DNA of 64,000 nt, taken from positions 6,076,001-6,140,000 of the forward strand of contig NZ_CP051774.1 of NCBI RefSeq assembly GCF_012913485.1, read 5' to 3'. Made by a program: the position numbers and the translations under genes. Shown here piece after piece: positions 35,069 through 43,532 of the stretch (its first letter is position 1; each line of letters starts with the position of its first letter). Source of the DNA: Luteolibacter luteus (GTDB taxonomy: Bacteria; Verrucomicrobiota; Verrucomicrobiia; Verrucomicrobiales; Akkermansiaceae). A model generated the notes under the pieces. That model searched no databases. It saw only the letters and a program-made list of their open reading frames with translations, and was not told the origin of the DNA.

Positions 35069-35928
35069 AACGTATCGCCGTTGCCATGATCAAAGGCGGG
35101 CTGGGCAACCAGCTCTTCGCCTATGCGGCTGCCCGTGCCTACGCGATGCGGACGAACCGGGAGCTCCTCATCGACCACGTCTCCGGCTTCACCCGCGATG
35201 GCTACGGCCGCGGCTACAAGCTCGACCTCTTTCCCATCTCCGGGACCCTCGCGCCGAAGCGTTGGCAACTGGGCGACCCGAAGGGCTCGCATCACAAGTT
35301 CATCCGCTCGATGAACAAGGTGCTGCCGAATCCATGGAAATCCTACCTCGCCGAAGACCAGGACAAGGACGAGACACAGCTCACCGGCTTCATCTCGAAC
35401 CGTCAGGTGGTGCGCCTGAATGGCTACTGGCAGAGTGAGAAATTCTTCGCAGAGCGTGCTGCCACCATCCGCACCGAGTTGAAGCTGCCGGCCTTTGAAG
35501 ACGGTCCCGACAAGGATCTGGAGGCGGAGCTGGCTTCGAGTTCTTCCGTGTTCCTTCATATCCGCCGGGATCGCTACAGCCCGCGGCTGGGATCCGGCTA
35601 CTACGACTCTAGTATCGCATCCGCGCTTTCCACCCTGGGAAGCTGCCAGTTCCACGTCTTCGGGGACGACCTGGAGTGGGCAAGGCAGTATCTCGATTTC
35701 CAAGGCGCGCCGGTGACCTTCCAGTCGTCGGAGAACAGCGATGAACTGCGCGATTTCCGCCTGATGATGGCCTGTCGTCATGCCATCGTGGCAAACAGCT
35801 CATTCAGCTGGTGGGCCGCATGGCTGAAGCGCCATGCCGACAAGCGGGTCTGGACCCCCTCCACCCCCGGCTGGCCTCTCAAGCCCGCCTCCGAGTGGAC
35901 GAAGGTTCCGAACCGCCTTGAATATTAA
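35065..35928 (+). CDS. alpha-1,2-fucosyltransferase-like glycosyltransferase (GT11)
   Basis: The 287-residue cytoplasmic protein has GT11 features: GGLGNQLFAYAAARAYA at the N-terminus, LNGYWQSEKFF, a variant of the H-x-R-R-G-D-Y motif (HIRRDRYS) and IVANSSFSWWAAWLK. Members transfer L-fucose from GDP-fucose, usually in alpha-1,2 linkage, to galactose. It begins with GTG that overlaps the previous stop. As the last gene of the cluster, it implies a fucosylated surface glycan. No GDP-fucose synthesis genes are seen in the window. Confidence 0.9.
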   Translation: MKRIAVAMIKGGLGNQLFAYAAARAYAMRTNRELLIDHVSGFTRDGYGRGYKLDLFPISGTLAPKRWQLGDPKGSHHKFIRSMNKVLPNPWKSYLAEDQDKDETQLTGFISNRQVVRLNGYWQSEKFFAERAATIRTELKLPAFEDGPDKDLEAELASSSSVFLHIRRDRYSPRLGSGYYDSSIASALSTLGSCQFHVFGDDLEWARQYLDFQGAPVTFQSSENSDELRDFRLMMACRHAIVANSSFSWWAAWLKRHADKRVWTPSTPGWPLKPASEWTKVPNRLEY

Positions 35929-36334
35929 AGCTCCCTGACGCGGAGCGGGCTCCGGATGTCCGGTCTTTCGCGGGAGATTGCTTTCCGGCGTGCGGCTCCC
36001 ATCTCCCGATGCCATGTGCTTCTTCCGCGTCGAGGTAAGGGAGGGCTAAAGCCCCCCGCTTCGCCGGGGACCTCTGCCATTTCTCCCCATCGCGGCGACT
36101 TCTCCTTATCATGGCCGCCGTGAATCAAAGTTCCGTCCTCCGCACCGCGCACCGCGAGGACTTGGTCCGACTCTGCCGCCTGTTAAATTTCCTCCTTTTA
36201 GCAGGCATAACAGGCACTCTTCCCCTTCCCGTCTCCGCGCATTTTCCCGCTAAACCAGACTCCCTCATCTCCACCCTCAATATGTAACGCCAAGTATTTT
36301 GCCTTACCTGAGATTCCGACTATGTTGCGCACCC
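35929..36334. other. non-coding interval with several hairpins
   Basis: No credible gene. Two adjacent small hairpins (GGGC-TAAA-GCCC at 36043-36054, then CCCCG-CTTCGC-CGGGG at 36054-36069) lie about 115 bases past the fucosyltransferase stop and may terminate the cluster transcript. A perfect 8-base inverted repeat, GCCTGTTA at 36178-36185 and TAACAGGC at 36208-36215, lies 120-155 bases before the next gene and could be an operator. The DNA from about 36180 to 36300 is lower in GC than its surroundings, as expected of a promoter region. Confidence 0.4.
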
Positions 36335-39300
36335 ATGAGCCGGAAATCTCTCCTCCTTCTCGCCGTGCTGTGTGGCGTCGCCGATGCCCAATCCGTCACC
36401 CATCGTTGGAAATTCAACGATACGCCCGCTGGCTCTCTCTCCCATCTCACCATCATCCCGGACGTCATCACCGGTGCTCCCGGACAGATCGTTGGCAATG
36501 GCGCCACCCGCACCGGCACCGCCCTGACCCTGCCGGGCACCAGCGGCGGTGACAACGCTGCCAATGCGATCTCCGCTTACCTCGACCTGCCGAATGGCAT
36601 CGTCTCTTCGAAGACGAATCTCACCCTCGAGATCTGGGCCACCATTCATTCCGGAAAAAATTGGCAGCGGCTCTTCGACTTCGGCCGCATGAACATCTCC
36701 GGGAATGGCGCGGCGGGTGAACTCACGCCGTCCAGCGTTGCCCCGGGCGGCACGAATTCCAGCGATAACCTGATGCTCGCTGTCCAGCGCGGCGGCGATA
36801 TCAACACCCAGCAACTCACCGCACGGCTTGATGGCGGCGGCGAGATCCAGAGCCAGACCGGCATCGCGACCACGCTCAATACCCAGTACCACTACGTCAT
36901 CACTTTCCAATCCGGAGTCGGCGCGAATCCCGGTACCGGCGGCCGTCTCACCTGGTATCGCAATGGCGTCCAGGCCGGTTTCCTCGACACGAACTTCAAG
37001 CTGAACCAGGTCGAGGACGTGAACAACTGGCTCGGCCGCTCGATGTGGAGCAACGACAGTAATTCGAACATTTCCTACAACGACGTCCGCATCTACGACT
37101 ACGCGCTTTCTCCTGCCCAGATCACTGCGAACACCAGCGCCGGTCCCGATGGCGCCTTTCCCGCTCCCGTCACCCAGCCGGACGCGGCGACCATGCGGCA
37201 CAATGCAAAGGCTCGCGTCAGGGTCTTGGCGAACGATGTCGGCGAAGTCTCCCGGGCCACCTTGGCCATCGACCAGCAGCCGGCCTCCGGCACCGCAACT
37301 GCCATGCCCGATGGGACGGTCCTCTACACCCACACCACGGGCACTCCGGCGAATGACAGCTTCGTCTACCGTGTCTCGAATAGCACCGGACAATCCAGCA
37401 CCGGCACGGTGACCGTGACCTTCTCTTCGGCGCTGAAAATCCCTTCGCCCGGCCTCAATGTCCCGTCCACCCCGCCTCCCACCGCCTATGCGCTGAACAA
37501 CGCGCTGGGCAGCCTCACCTTCAATCAGCCGCTCAGCATCGCCACGCCACCGGGCGAGACCCAGCGGCTCTTCATCTGCGAGAAGCCCGGAGTCGTGAGG
37601 CTGGTGCCGAATGTCACCGCCGCCTCACCGACGTCCAGCGTCTTCCTCGATCTCGCGACGCTGGTGAACAACCGCGCGAATGAGGATTTCTTCCCCGACT
37701 CCGGCGGAGAATCCGGCCTGCTCAGCATCGCCTTCCATCCGCAGTATGCGAGCAACCGCCAGTTCTACGTCTTCTACACCGTGAGCAAGACTGGCGGGAA
37801 CCGCTTCCAGCGTGTCAGCCGCTTCACCGCCCAAGCGGGAAATCCGAACGCCGCCGATACCGCCTCGGAGCAGATCCTCATCGAACAACTCGACGACGAA
37901 ACCAATCACAATGGCGGGGACATGCACTTCGGCCCCAATGACGGCTATCTCTACATCTCCGTGGGAGACGAAGGCAGCGGCAACGACGCGCTGAACAACA
38001 GCCAAACGATCAACAAGGACCTCTTCTCCGGGATTCTCCGCATCGATGTGGATAAGAAGCCTGGAAACGTCGCACCGACCGCCCACGCATCCATCCCGCT
38101 CGATAGCGGGGTCGCACGTTTCTCCATCCCCATCGACAATCCCTTCGTCCACACCTCGCTCGGGGGAAGCTGGGACGGAAAATACAATGGCGCGAATGTG
38201 AGTCAGACCACGGTGCGCCGCGAGTTCTGGGCCACCGGCCTGCGGAACCCCTGGCGCATGGGCTTCGATCCCGCCACCGGTGATCTCTGGTGTGCCGATG
38301 TAGGCCAGGGCGCTTGGGAAGAGGTGGACGTGATCCGCCGTGGAGGCAACTACGGCTGGGCCTACCGCGAGGGAGAACACAACGGGGCCAAGTCCGGATC
38401 CGCTCCCGCAAATTTCGACACGCTCTACCACAGCAAGCCGATCTACGAGTACCCTCGTAATAATCCGGGCTTCGACGGCTACTCCGTGACCGGCGGCCGC
38501 GTCTATCGTGGCACCCGCATCGCAGCCCTGACCGGGAAATACATCTTCGCCGACTATGGCTCCGGGAATGTCTGGGCATTGAATCTCGATGGCGAAGGCA
38601 TCCAGCGCCTCGCTGGCGAAGGCGGGATCTCCGGCTTCGGATACGATCCCTCGAACCAGGATATTCTGATTGCGGATATCGGGGATGGCATCATCCGCCG
38701 TCTCACTGCCACCACGGATGACAGCAGCTATCCTCAGACCCTGAGTTCCACCGGTCTCTTTGCCGATCTCACCGATCTCTCTCCCTCGCCGGGTGTGACT
38801 CCTTACAATGTGAACCTGCCCTTCTGGAGCGATCACGCGGTGAAGAGCCGCTGGTTCACCATCCCGAATGGCACCTCGCAGTTCACCTGGTCGAAAGACG
38901 GGCTGTGGACCCTTCCTACCGGCACCATCTGGGTGAAGCACTTCGACATGGAGATGGAGCGGGGCGTACCCGCGAGCAAGAAGCGGATCGAGACCCGCCT
39001 GATCGTGAAAAACGCCGGGGGTGCCTATGGCGTGAGCTACCGCTGGAATGAAGCCGGCACCGAGGCCACCTTGGTCGGGGACAGCGGCGAGGATTTCACA
39101 TTGGACGTCACCAGCAATGGGACCCCCGTCCCGCAGACTTGGCATATTCCCAGCCGCGCGGAGTGCATGATCTGCCACACGTCCCAAGCGGGCCACGCGC
39201 TTTCCTTCAATACGCGCCAGCTCAATCTCGCGAACGATATCCTCGGCTTCTCCGGCAATCAGCTCACGACGCTCAGGACCCAAGGTTATCTCTCGAATGA

Positions 39301-40045
39301 GCCGGGCTCTCCGAACCTGCTGCCGCGGCACCTCCGCGCGGATGAGGATGACTATTCGGTGGAAGCACGCGTGCGATCCTACATCGCGGTGAATTGCTCC
39401 TACTGTCACAAGATCGGCGGCACTGCCCCGGCGTCATGGGATGGCCGCCCGGAACTCACCTTGACTCAGACGGGCCTGATCAATGGCGAAGCCACCAACA
39501 ACGGAGGAAATCCCGCGAACAAGCTGGTGGTCCCCGGAGACACCACGCACTCCGTAGCGTTGAATCGCGTGGCCGTGACCAATGGCTTCACCCGCATGCC
39601 CCCGATCAGCAGCAATGTGATCGATACCGCGAGCGTGGCCCTGCTGACGGAGTGGATCAATGGCGAGTTGGACGAGCGCGTGGTTTATGAGGACTGGCGC
39701 ATCACCAATTTCGAGCCGGACAATGATCCCGCCGGCGCTCCTACCGCCGATCCGGATGGCGATGGCATCACCAATCAGGACGAATACCTGGCGGGGACCA
39801 ATCCCCACAACGCCGCCAGCGGGCTGCGTCCACTCGTCACCGCTGATCCCGCCGGCATCAAGCTAAGCTTCCCGGTGCCCGTGAACCGATCCTACCGCAT
39901 CGATGCCTCGCAGGATATGCAGGCTTGGACACCTTGGAACGTCCCCGGCAATCAGGGCCTGCCCGCCCCCGGCGGCGAGATCGAGCTCGTCATTCCGCCC
40001 AACGATCCAATGCGCTTCTTCCGCGTCGAACTCCGGGAGAACTAA
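36335..40045 (+). CDS. secreted LamG + PQQ-type sugar dehydrogenase + dihaem cytochrome fusion
   Basis: The ATG at 36335 gives 1,236 residues with a signal peptide (SRKSLLLLAVLCGVADAQ). Domains in order: LamG-like (about 25-245), a cadherin-like module (about 255-345, ending in FVYRVSN), a glucose/sorbosone dehydrogenase-type propeller (about 360-790, with GGESGLLSIAFHPQYA, TNHNGGDMHFGPNDGYLYIS, YGWAYREGEHNG), and a TIGR03806-like C-terminal domain with two c-type haem sites: C944-M-I-C947-H948 and C1021-S-Y-C1024-H1025. It ends with a thrombospondin-type-3-like calcium loop (DPDGDGITNQDEYLAGTNP) and a beta module with a putative surface-attachment role. It would oxidise sugar or an alcohol and pass electrons to its own haems. 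Confidence 0.88.
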   Translation: MSRKSLLLLAVLCGVADAQSVTHRWKFNDTPAGSLSHLTIIPDVITGAPGQIVGNGATRTGTALTLPGTSGGDNAANAISAYLDLPNGIVSSKTNLTLEIWATIHSGKNWQRLFDFGRMNISGNGAAGELTPSSVAPGGTNSSDNLMLAVQRGGDINTQQLTARLDGGGEIQSQTGIATTLNTQYHYVITFQSGVGANPGTGGRLTWYRNGVQAGFLDTNFKLNQVEDVNNWLGRSMWSNDSNSNISYNDVRIYDYALSPAQITANTSAGPDGAFPAPVTQPDAATMRHNAKARVRVLANDVGEVSRATLAIDQQPASGTATAMPDGTVLYTHTTGTPANDSFVYRVSNSTGQSSTGTVTVTFSSALKIPSPGLNVPSTPPPTAYALNNALGSLTFNQPLSIATPPGETQRLFICEKPGVVRLVPNVTAASPTSSVFLDLATLVNNRANEDFFPDSGGESGLLSIAFHPQYASNRQFYVFYTVSKTGGNRFQRVSRFTAQAGNPNAADTASEQILIEQLDDETNHNGGDMHFGPNDGYLYISVGDEGSGNDALNNSQTINKDLFSGILRIDVDKKPGNVAPTAHASIPLDSGVARFSIPIDNPFVHTSLGGSWDGKYNGANVSQTTVRREFWATGLRNPWRMGFDPATGDLWCADVGQGAWEEVDVIRRGGNYGWAYREGEHNGAKSGSAPANFDTLYHSKPIYEYPRNNPGFDGYSVTGGRVYRGTRIAALTGKYIFADYGSGNVWALNLDGEGIQRLAGEGGISGFGYDPSNQDILIADIGDGIIRRLTATTDDSSYPQTLSSTGLFADLTDLSPSPGVTPYNVNLPFWSDHAVKSRWFTIPNGTSQFTWSKDGLWTLPTGTIWVKHFDMEMERGVPASKKRIETRLIVKNAGGAYGVSYRWNEAGTEATLVGDSGEDFTLDVTSNGTPVPQTWHIPSRAECMICHTSQAGHALSFNTRQLNLANDILGFSGNQLTTLRTQGYLSNEPGSPNLLPRHLRADEDDYSVEARVRSYIAVNCSYCHKIGGTAPASWDGRPELTLTQTGLINGEATNNGGNPANKLVVPGDTTHSVALNRVAVTNGFTRMPPISSNVIDTASVALLTEWINGELDERVVYEDWRITNFEPDNDPAGAPTADPDGDGITNQDEYLAGTNPHNAASGLRPLVTADPAGIKLSFPVPVNRSYRIDASQDMQAWTPWNVPGNQGLPAPGGEIELVIPPNDPMRFFRVELREN

Positions 40046-40506
40046 CCGCCGGCACGGATCGCATAAATCACCTGCGCCTCACCGAATCGCTCCAAGCGCC
40101 GGTCCTCGTTCATGCCCAACCTCTCTAACAGGGCGATCGATCTTTTGTTCGCTACCTGGGTTTCCGACACCACACGCTCCAAGCCCAGCTGATCAAAGGC
40201 GAAGCGCAGCGCTTCGGTGCATGCGCGGAAAGCCACGCCCTTCCCCTGCCACTCCCGCAGCAGGACGAAGGAAAGTTCCATATCATCACTACCGTGATGG
40301 GGCGAAAGCCAGATCAGGCCGACCGCTTCGCCATCCTCCCGGATCACTCCTGCTCCTGCTCCTGCTCCTGCTCCTTCGATCAGGCCCGCCACCCGGACTT
40401 CCGCAGCCTCTTGGGAAAGCGGTCCGCCCAGATAGCGTCGTACTTTCGGGTCGGTGAAAAGCCGCACCAAGGTCGGCGCATCGCGTGGTTCAGGAGCCGG
40501 GAGCAT
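40042..40506 (-). CDS. GNAT acetyltransferase (RimJ/RimL-type)
   Basis: The 154-residue product has GNAT features of the RimJ/RimL branch: PAPEPRDAPTLVRLFTDPKVRRYL at the N-terminus, EAVGLIWLSPHHGSDDMELSF, motif A-like WQGKGVAFRACTEAL and ETQVANKRSIALLERLGMNED. The substrate is unknown. Residues near 43-53 are the run GAGAGAGAG, encoded by a hexanucleotide tandem repeat, in a loop of the fold. Its stop overlaps the end of the convergent dehydrogenase gene by four bases. Confidence 0.85.
   Translation of the reverse strand: MLPAPEPRDAPTLVRLFTDPKVRRYLGGPLSQEAAEVRVAGLIEGAGAGAGAGVIREDGEAVGLIWLSPHHGSDDMELSFVLLREWQGKGVAFRACTEALRFAFDQLGLERVVSETQVANKRSIALLERLGMNEDRRLERFGEAQVIYAIRAGG
40347..40375. 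repeat. CTCCTG hexanucleotide tandem repeat inside a GNAT gene
   Basis: The plus strand reads CTCCTG four times followed by CTCCT. On the coding (minus) strand this gives alternating Gly and Ala codons. The 6-base unit keeps the reading frame if copies are gained or lost, so the site can change loop length without inactivating the enzyme. Confidence 0.85.
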
Positions 40507-40509
40507 CGA

Positions 40510-40995
40510 TCAAAAGTCGGTGGACCATTGGTTCGGCATCTGCGGCGCCCGCAAGAGAATCTCACGGTCCTCCTGCTCCCGGCGCAGGAAATAGTCCTTT
40601 TCCCTTTGCATGATGTTAAACTCCCCGACTTCGTTCAGCAGGATCCACTTTCCATCGGCATTCGCAAACTCCCAACCCACCGCCGGCCTCGACTTGTGGC
40701 GGACGTAAATGCCCTGGGTGGGGCCGACTTGAATCATCCGCACCAGAACCGGCGAGGGGCCCTTCTTCCAAGGGTTCTGCAAGCGCTCCAGATAGACATT
40801 CCAAGCAAATAGCTCGGCACCCGGTGCGTCCGGGGAATCACACCATGCCAAGACGGCCTGTCGCGCTTCCTGCGGCACCGCAGGGTCGAAGTTAACCCCC
40901 GGCTTCATCAGGAAGAAACGCGCGCACCATCCCGCATAGCCGAGCAGCGCCAGCGTCATGAGTCCGAAGAGCAGGATGGCCTTTCCGCGTCTCAT
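40510..40995 (-). CDS. bitopic membrane protein, unknown function
   Basis: The 161-residue product starts with a positively charged N-terminus and one hydrophobic segment (AILLFGLMTLALLGYAGWCA), then a soluble domain outside the membrane with several Trp and charged residues (VLAWCDSPDAPGAELFAWNVYLERL, RPAVGWEFANADGKWILLNEVGE). The final 40 residues are helical and charged. The family was not recognised. It is three bases upstream of the GNAT gene on the same strand, so cotranscription is likely. Confidence 0.75.
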   Translation of the reverse strand: MRRGKAILLFGLMTLALLGYAGWCARFFLMKPGVNFDPAVPQEARQAVLAWCDSPDAPGAELFAWNVYLERLQNPWKKGPSPVLVRMIQVGPTQGIYVRHKSRPAVGWEFANADGKWILLNEVGEFNIMQREKDYFLRREQEDREILLRAPQMPNQWSTDF

Positions 40996-41035
40996 CTCCC
41001 GATAGTAGGAACCGCCACCGCGCTACGGATTTGTC

Positions 41036-43435
41036 TTAAGGATCGATCAAGCGATAGAAAGCGCGGCCTGTCGGGGGATCCTCATCCTGAAAAAATACCG
41101 CGCCCGCCCCGCTGGCATCTACCTCGCGTTGCCAGTTCCAATTTGTCATGTCGGAGCTTCGTTGCAGGAGGTAGGTCTGCCGTGCCGTGCCCTTGAAATA
41201 AACCGCCGGCGTCCCCGTCTCTTGCAAGACGATCGAACTGCCTTCCGGTACCCCATAGGAAAAGAGGGCCACTTTGTTCGCCATTCGCTGCCCCACCGCG
41301 AGCTGCCTGCGGTCCGGGTCATAGGCCATCGCCTGGGCCAGGCTCAGGGTGGTGAGATCCCCGATCACGCTGTTGCTCGCATCGATCTCGCCGCTGGTTC
41401 CATTGATGCCGTTGCCGAGGGTTACCGCACCGGGATAGGGAGCCGCCGATTGAAAATACTGGGAGCCCACCAGATAGTGACCATCCGAAGTCGGGAAGAC
41501 CTTCGGAACATAGGTACCGGACAAGTAGCGCGTGCTGCCGATCCTATCATTGGCGGTGGCACCCACCAGCGAGTTCGCCGCGGATACCACGCCGCTTGTT
41601 CCTGTTGTTCCATTCCCCCATGTCACCGCGCCGGCATCAGTCACGACGCCCCGATCCCAGAAGCTTGCCACCGCCACGTAGTTCCCATTGCTCAGCGGCA
41701 CGACCGTCTCGCCCACCTTGTCGCTGGCGGAAGATCCGACCAGTGAGTTCTCCGGTCCCACGATACCCACCGTCCCGCTTGAGCCATTCCCCCAACTGGC
41801 GGCTCCTTGATCTTCCGGACCGCCGGGGCTTTCCCACTGCGGGCTACAGACCACATAATTGCCGTTTGCCAAGGCGATGGCCTTGGCACCCACGTATTGG
41901 GCCAGATGGGTTCCCACCAGCGAGTTCGCGGCATTCACGGACCCTGTCACCGGACCGCTGCCATCGCACCACGTTGCCGCTCCGCATCCGTAGATGCCGT
42001 TGCTATACCAATACGGACTGCACACCACATAATTGCCATTCGTGAGCGCGGTGATGCCGCCGAGGCTGATGAGGTCGCCCACCTTGCCCAGCAGCGAGTT
42101 TGCTGCGGAAACTTCGCCGGTGGTTCCTGTTGTACCATTTCCCCAAGTGACCGCACCACAGCTTACACCGGCGTCCGTTTGCACCGAGACGCTTCCGACG
42201 ACATAGTGGCCATTCGCCAAGGCAAAGACCCCGTTTGCTCCCGCCGCGCCGGAGCCCACGTTGTCGTTGTTATACGTGCCGACCAGGGAGTTGTCCGCCG
42301 AAACGGTCCCCACGCTGGGACTTGAACCTTGGCACCAGGTGACCGCACCGGCGTTGAGAATCGCACCGTGATCCACCCTCGCGCTACTGATCACGTAGTT
42401 CCCGTTCTTGAGAGGCGTCACGCCGACGTCACCCACGAAGGACTCCGCCTGTCTACCGGTCATGGAGTTCGCGGCGGATACCGTGCCGATCAGGCCCGTC
42501 TCGCCATTGGCCCAGGTCACAGCACCCTCGTAGTTCGGACCCCAGTTCGGGGTTCTCACCACATAGTTGCCATTGCTCAGGGCATACACTCCCGGTGTCC
42601 AGTTATAAGCCCCGACCATCTCCCCGTCCTTGGTCCCCATCAGCGAATTGCTGGAGGATACCACACCCGTGATACCGGTGGTTCCATTTCCCCAGGTGAC
42701 CGCACCGGTGCGCTTGCCCGATGCATTGAAGGAATTCCACGTGCAGGTTACATAGTTGCCATTGGTCAGTGGATACACCCCACCCGAGCCCACACCTTCG
42801 CCCACGCTGCTTCCAGTCAGGGAGATCGTAGTGGAGATAATACCGCTCACGCCCGTGTCGCCGCTGCCCCATGTGACAGCTCCCGCCCTTTCCCAACCGC
42901 CAACATTTGCATCGGGAGAGACCACGACGTAGTTGCCGTTCGCCAAGGCGACGACTTGCGTCCCATACGTCTGGTCATTCAGTCCGCCCCCTGTGCCGAG
43001 CAGGGAGTTGCTGGGCGAGATGGTTCCGCTTACTCCGGTATCCTTGTCACCCCAGGTCACCGCACCTTTGTCGGCACCATTGGAGTTCCAGAAAGGGCTC
43101 ATGATCACATAGTTCCCATTTGCCAGTATCTTCACGCCGCCGTTGCCAATGGCGTCGAAGGCATAGCTCCCCTTCAACTGGCTGATCATCCGGCCGCCCG
43201 GGGTGAAGAGAAAGACCGCACCGGCTGCCAGCGGTCCACCCGGCTCGGTGAACTGCGCGGCCACGACCACGAGATTGCCATTTGGAAGCACCGTCACATG
43301 GTGGCCGAAAAAGGGGACATCCCCGCCGCCCGGATAAGTGAAGTCCGTTTGGATCGCCGCCGCCGCAGGCTTGGCCAAGCCGCATAGGGACCACAGGATC
43401 ACGACCGCGTTCCGGAAGATGTAGGAGGGTGACAT
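41036..43435 (-). CDS. secreted protein of about ten 60-residue repeats (DUF5650-like)
   Basis: From the ATG at 43435 the product has 799 residues with a signal peptide (FRNAVVILWSLCGLAKPAAAA). It then repeats a unit of about 56-64 residues about ten times, with one degenerate unit at each end. Each unit reads A-L-[AST]-NGNYVV-x-SP-x-W, then GAVTWGNGTTG-x-x-G-x-VSAANSLVG, often closed by a turn with D or N and VG. This matches repeats I know as DUF5650, found in surface proteins of unknown role. The closing 50 residues (RQTYLLQRSSDMTNWNW) resemble a C-terminal beta module common to this phylum. Surface attachment or adhesion is likely. The longer frame upstream is not protein-like. Confidence 0.85.
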   Translation of the reverse strand: MSPSYIFRNAVVILWSLCGLAKPAAAAIQTDFTYPGGGDVPFFGHHVTVLPNGNLVVVAAQFTEPGGPLAAGAVFLFTPGGRMISQLKGSYAFDAIGNGGVKILANGNYVIMSPFWNSNGADKGAVTWGDKDTGVSGTISPSNSLLGTGGGLNDQTYGTQVVALANGNYVVVSPDANVGGWERAGAVTWGSGDTGVSGIISTTISLTGSSVGEGVGSGGVYPLTNGNYVTCTWNSFNASGKRTGAVTWGNGTTGITGVVSSSNSLMGTKDGEMVGAYNWTPGVYALSNGNYVVRTPNWGPNYEGAVTWANGETGLIGTVSAANSMTGRQAESFVGDVGVTPLKNGNYVISSARVDHGAILNAGAVTWCQGSSPSVGTVSADNSLVGTYNNDNVGSGAAGANGVFALANGHYVVGSVSVQTDAGVSCGAVTWGNGTTGTTGEVSAANSLLGKVGDLISLGGITALTNGNYVVCSPYWYSNGIYGCGAATWCDGSGPVTGSVNAANSLVGTHLAQYVGAKAIALANGNYVVCSPQWESPGGPEDQGAASWGNGSSGTVGIVGPENSLVGSSASDKVGETVVPLSNGNYVAVASFWDRGVVTDAGAVTWGNGTTGTSGVVSAANSLVGATANDRIGSTRYLSGTYVPKVFPTSDGHYLVGSQYFQSAAPYPGAVTLGNGINGTSGEIDASNSVIGDLTTLSLAQAMAYDPDRRQLAVGQRMANKVALFSYGVPEGSSIVLQETGTPAVYFKGTARQTYLLQRSSDMTNWNWQREVDASGAGAVFFQDEDPPTGRAFYRLIDP

Positions 43436-43532
43436 CGGCCCGGAGAATGGAGATTCACCATGACCCGGCAATCTTATCCCGCGGGCCCTGCGGGTTTTCA
43501 CCGGAAATTCATGGAGCTTGCCGTGGCTGGTG

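Noticed and set aside
37625-39409. 594-residue open frame on the minus strand inside the dehydrogenase-cytochrome gene
   Set aside because: It is fully antisense to a gene with signal peptide, propeller and haem motifs, and its sequence is low-quality, rich in Gly, Arg and Ile-Arg pairs. GC-rich codon use keeps the opposite strand open.
41100-43200. Periodic DNA repeat considered as non-coding satellite
   Set aside because: The periodicity is fully explained by in-frame protein repeats of about 60 residues with conserved NGNYVV and GAVTWGNG motifs.
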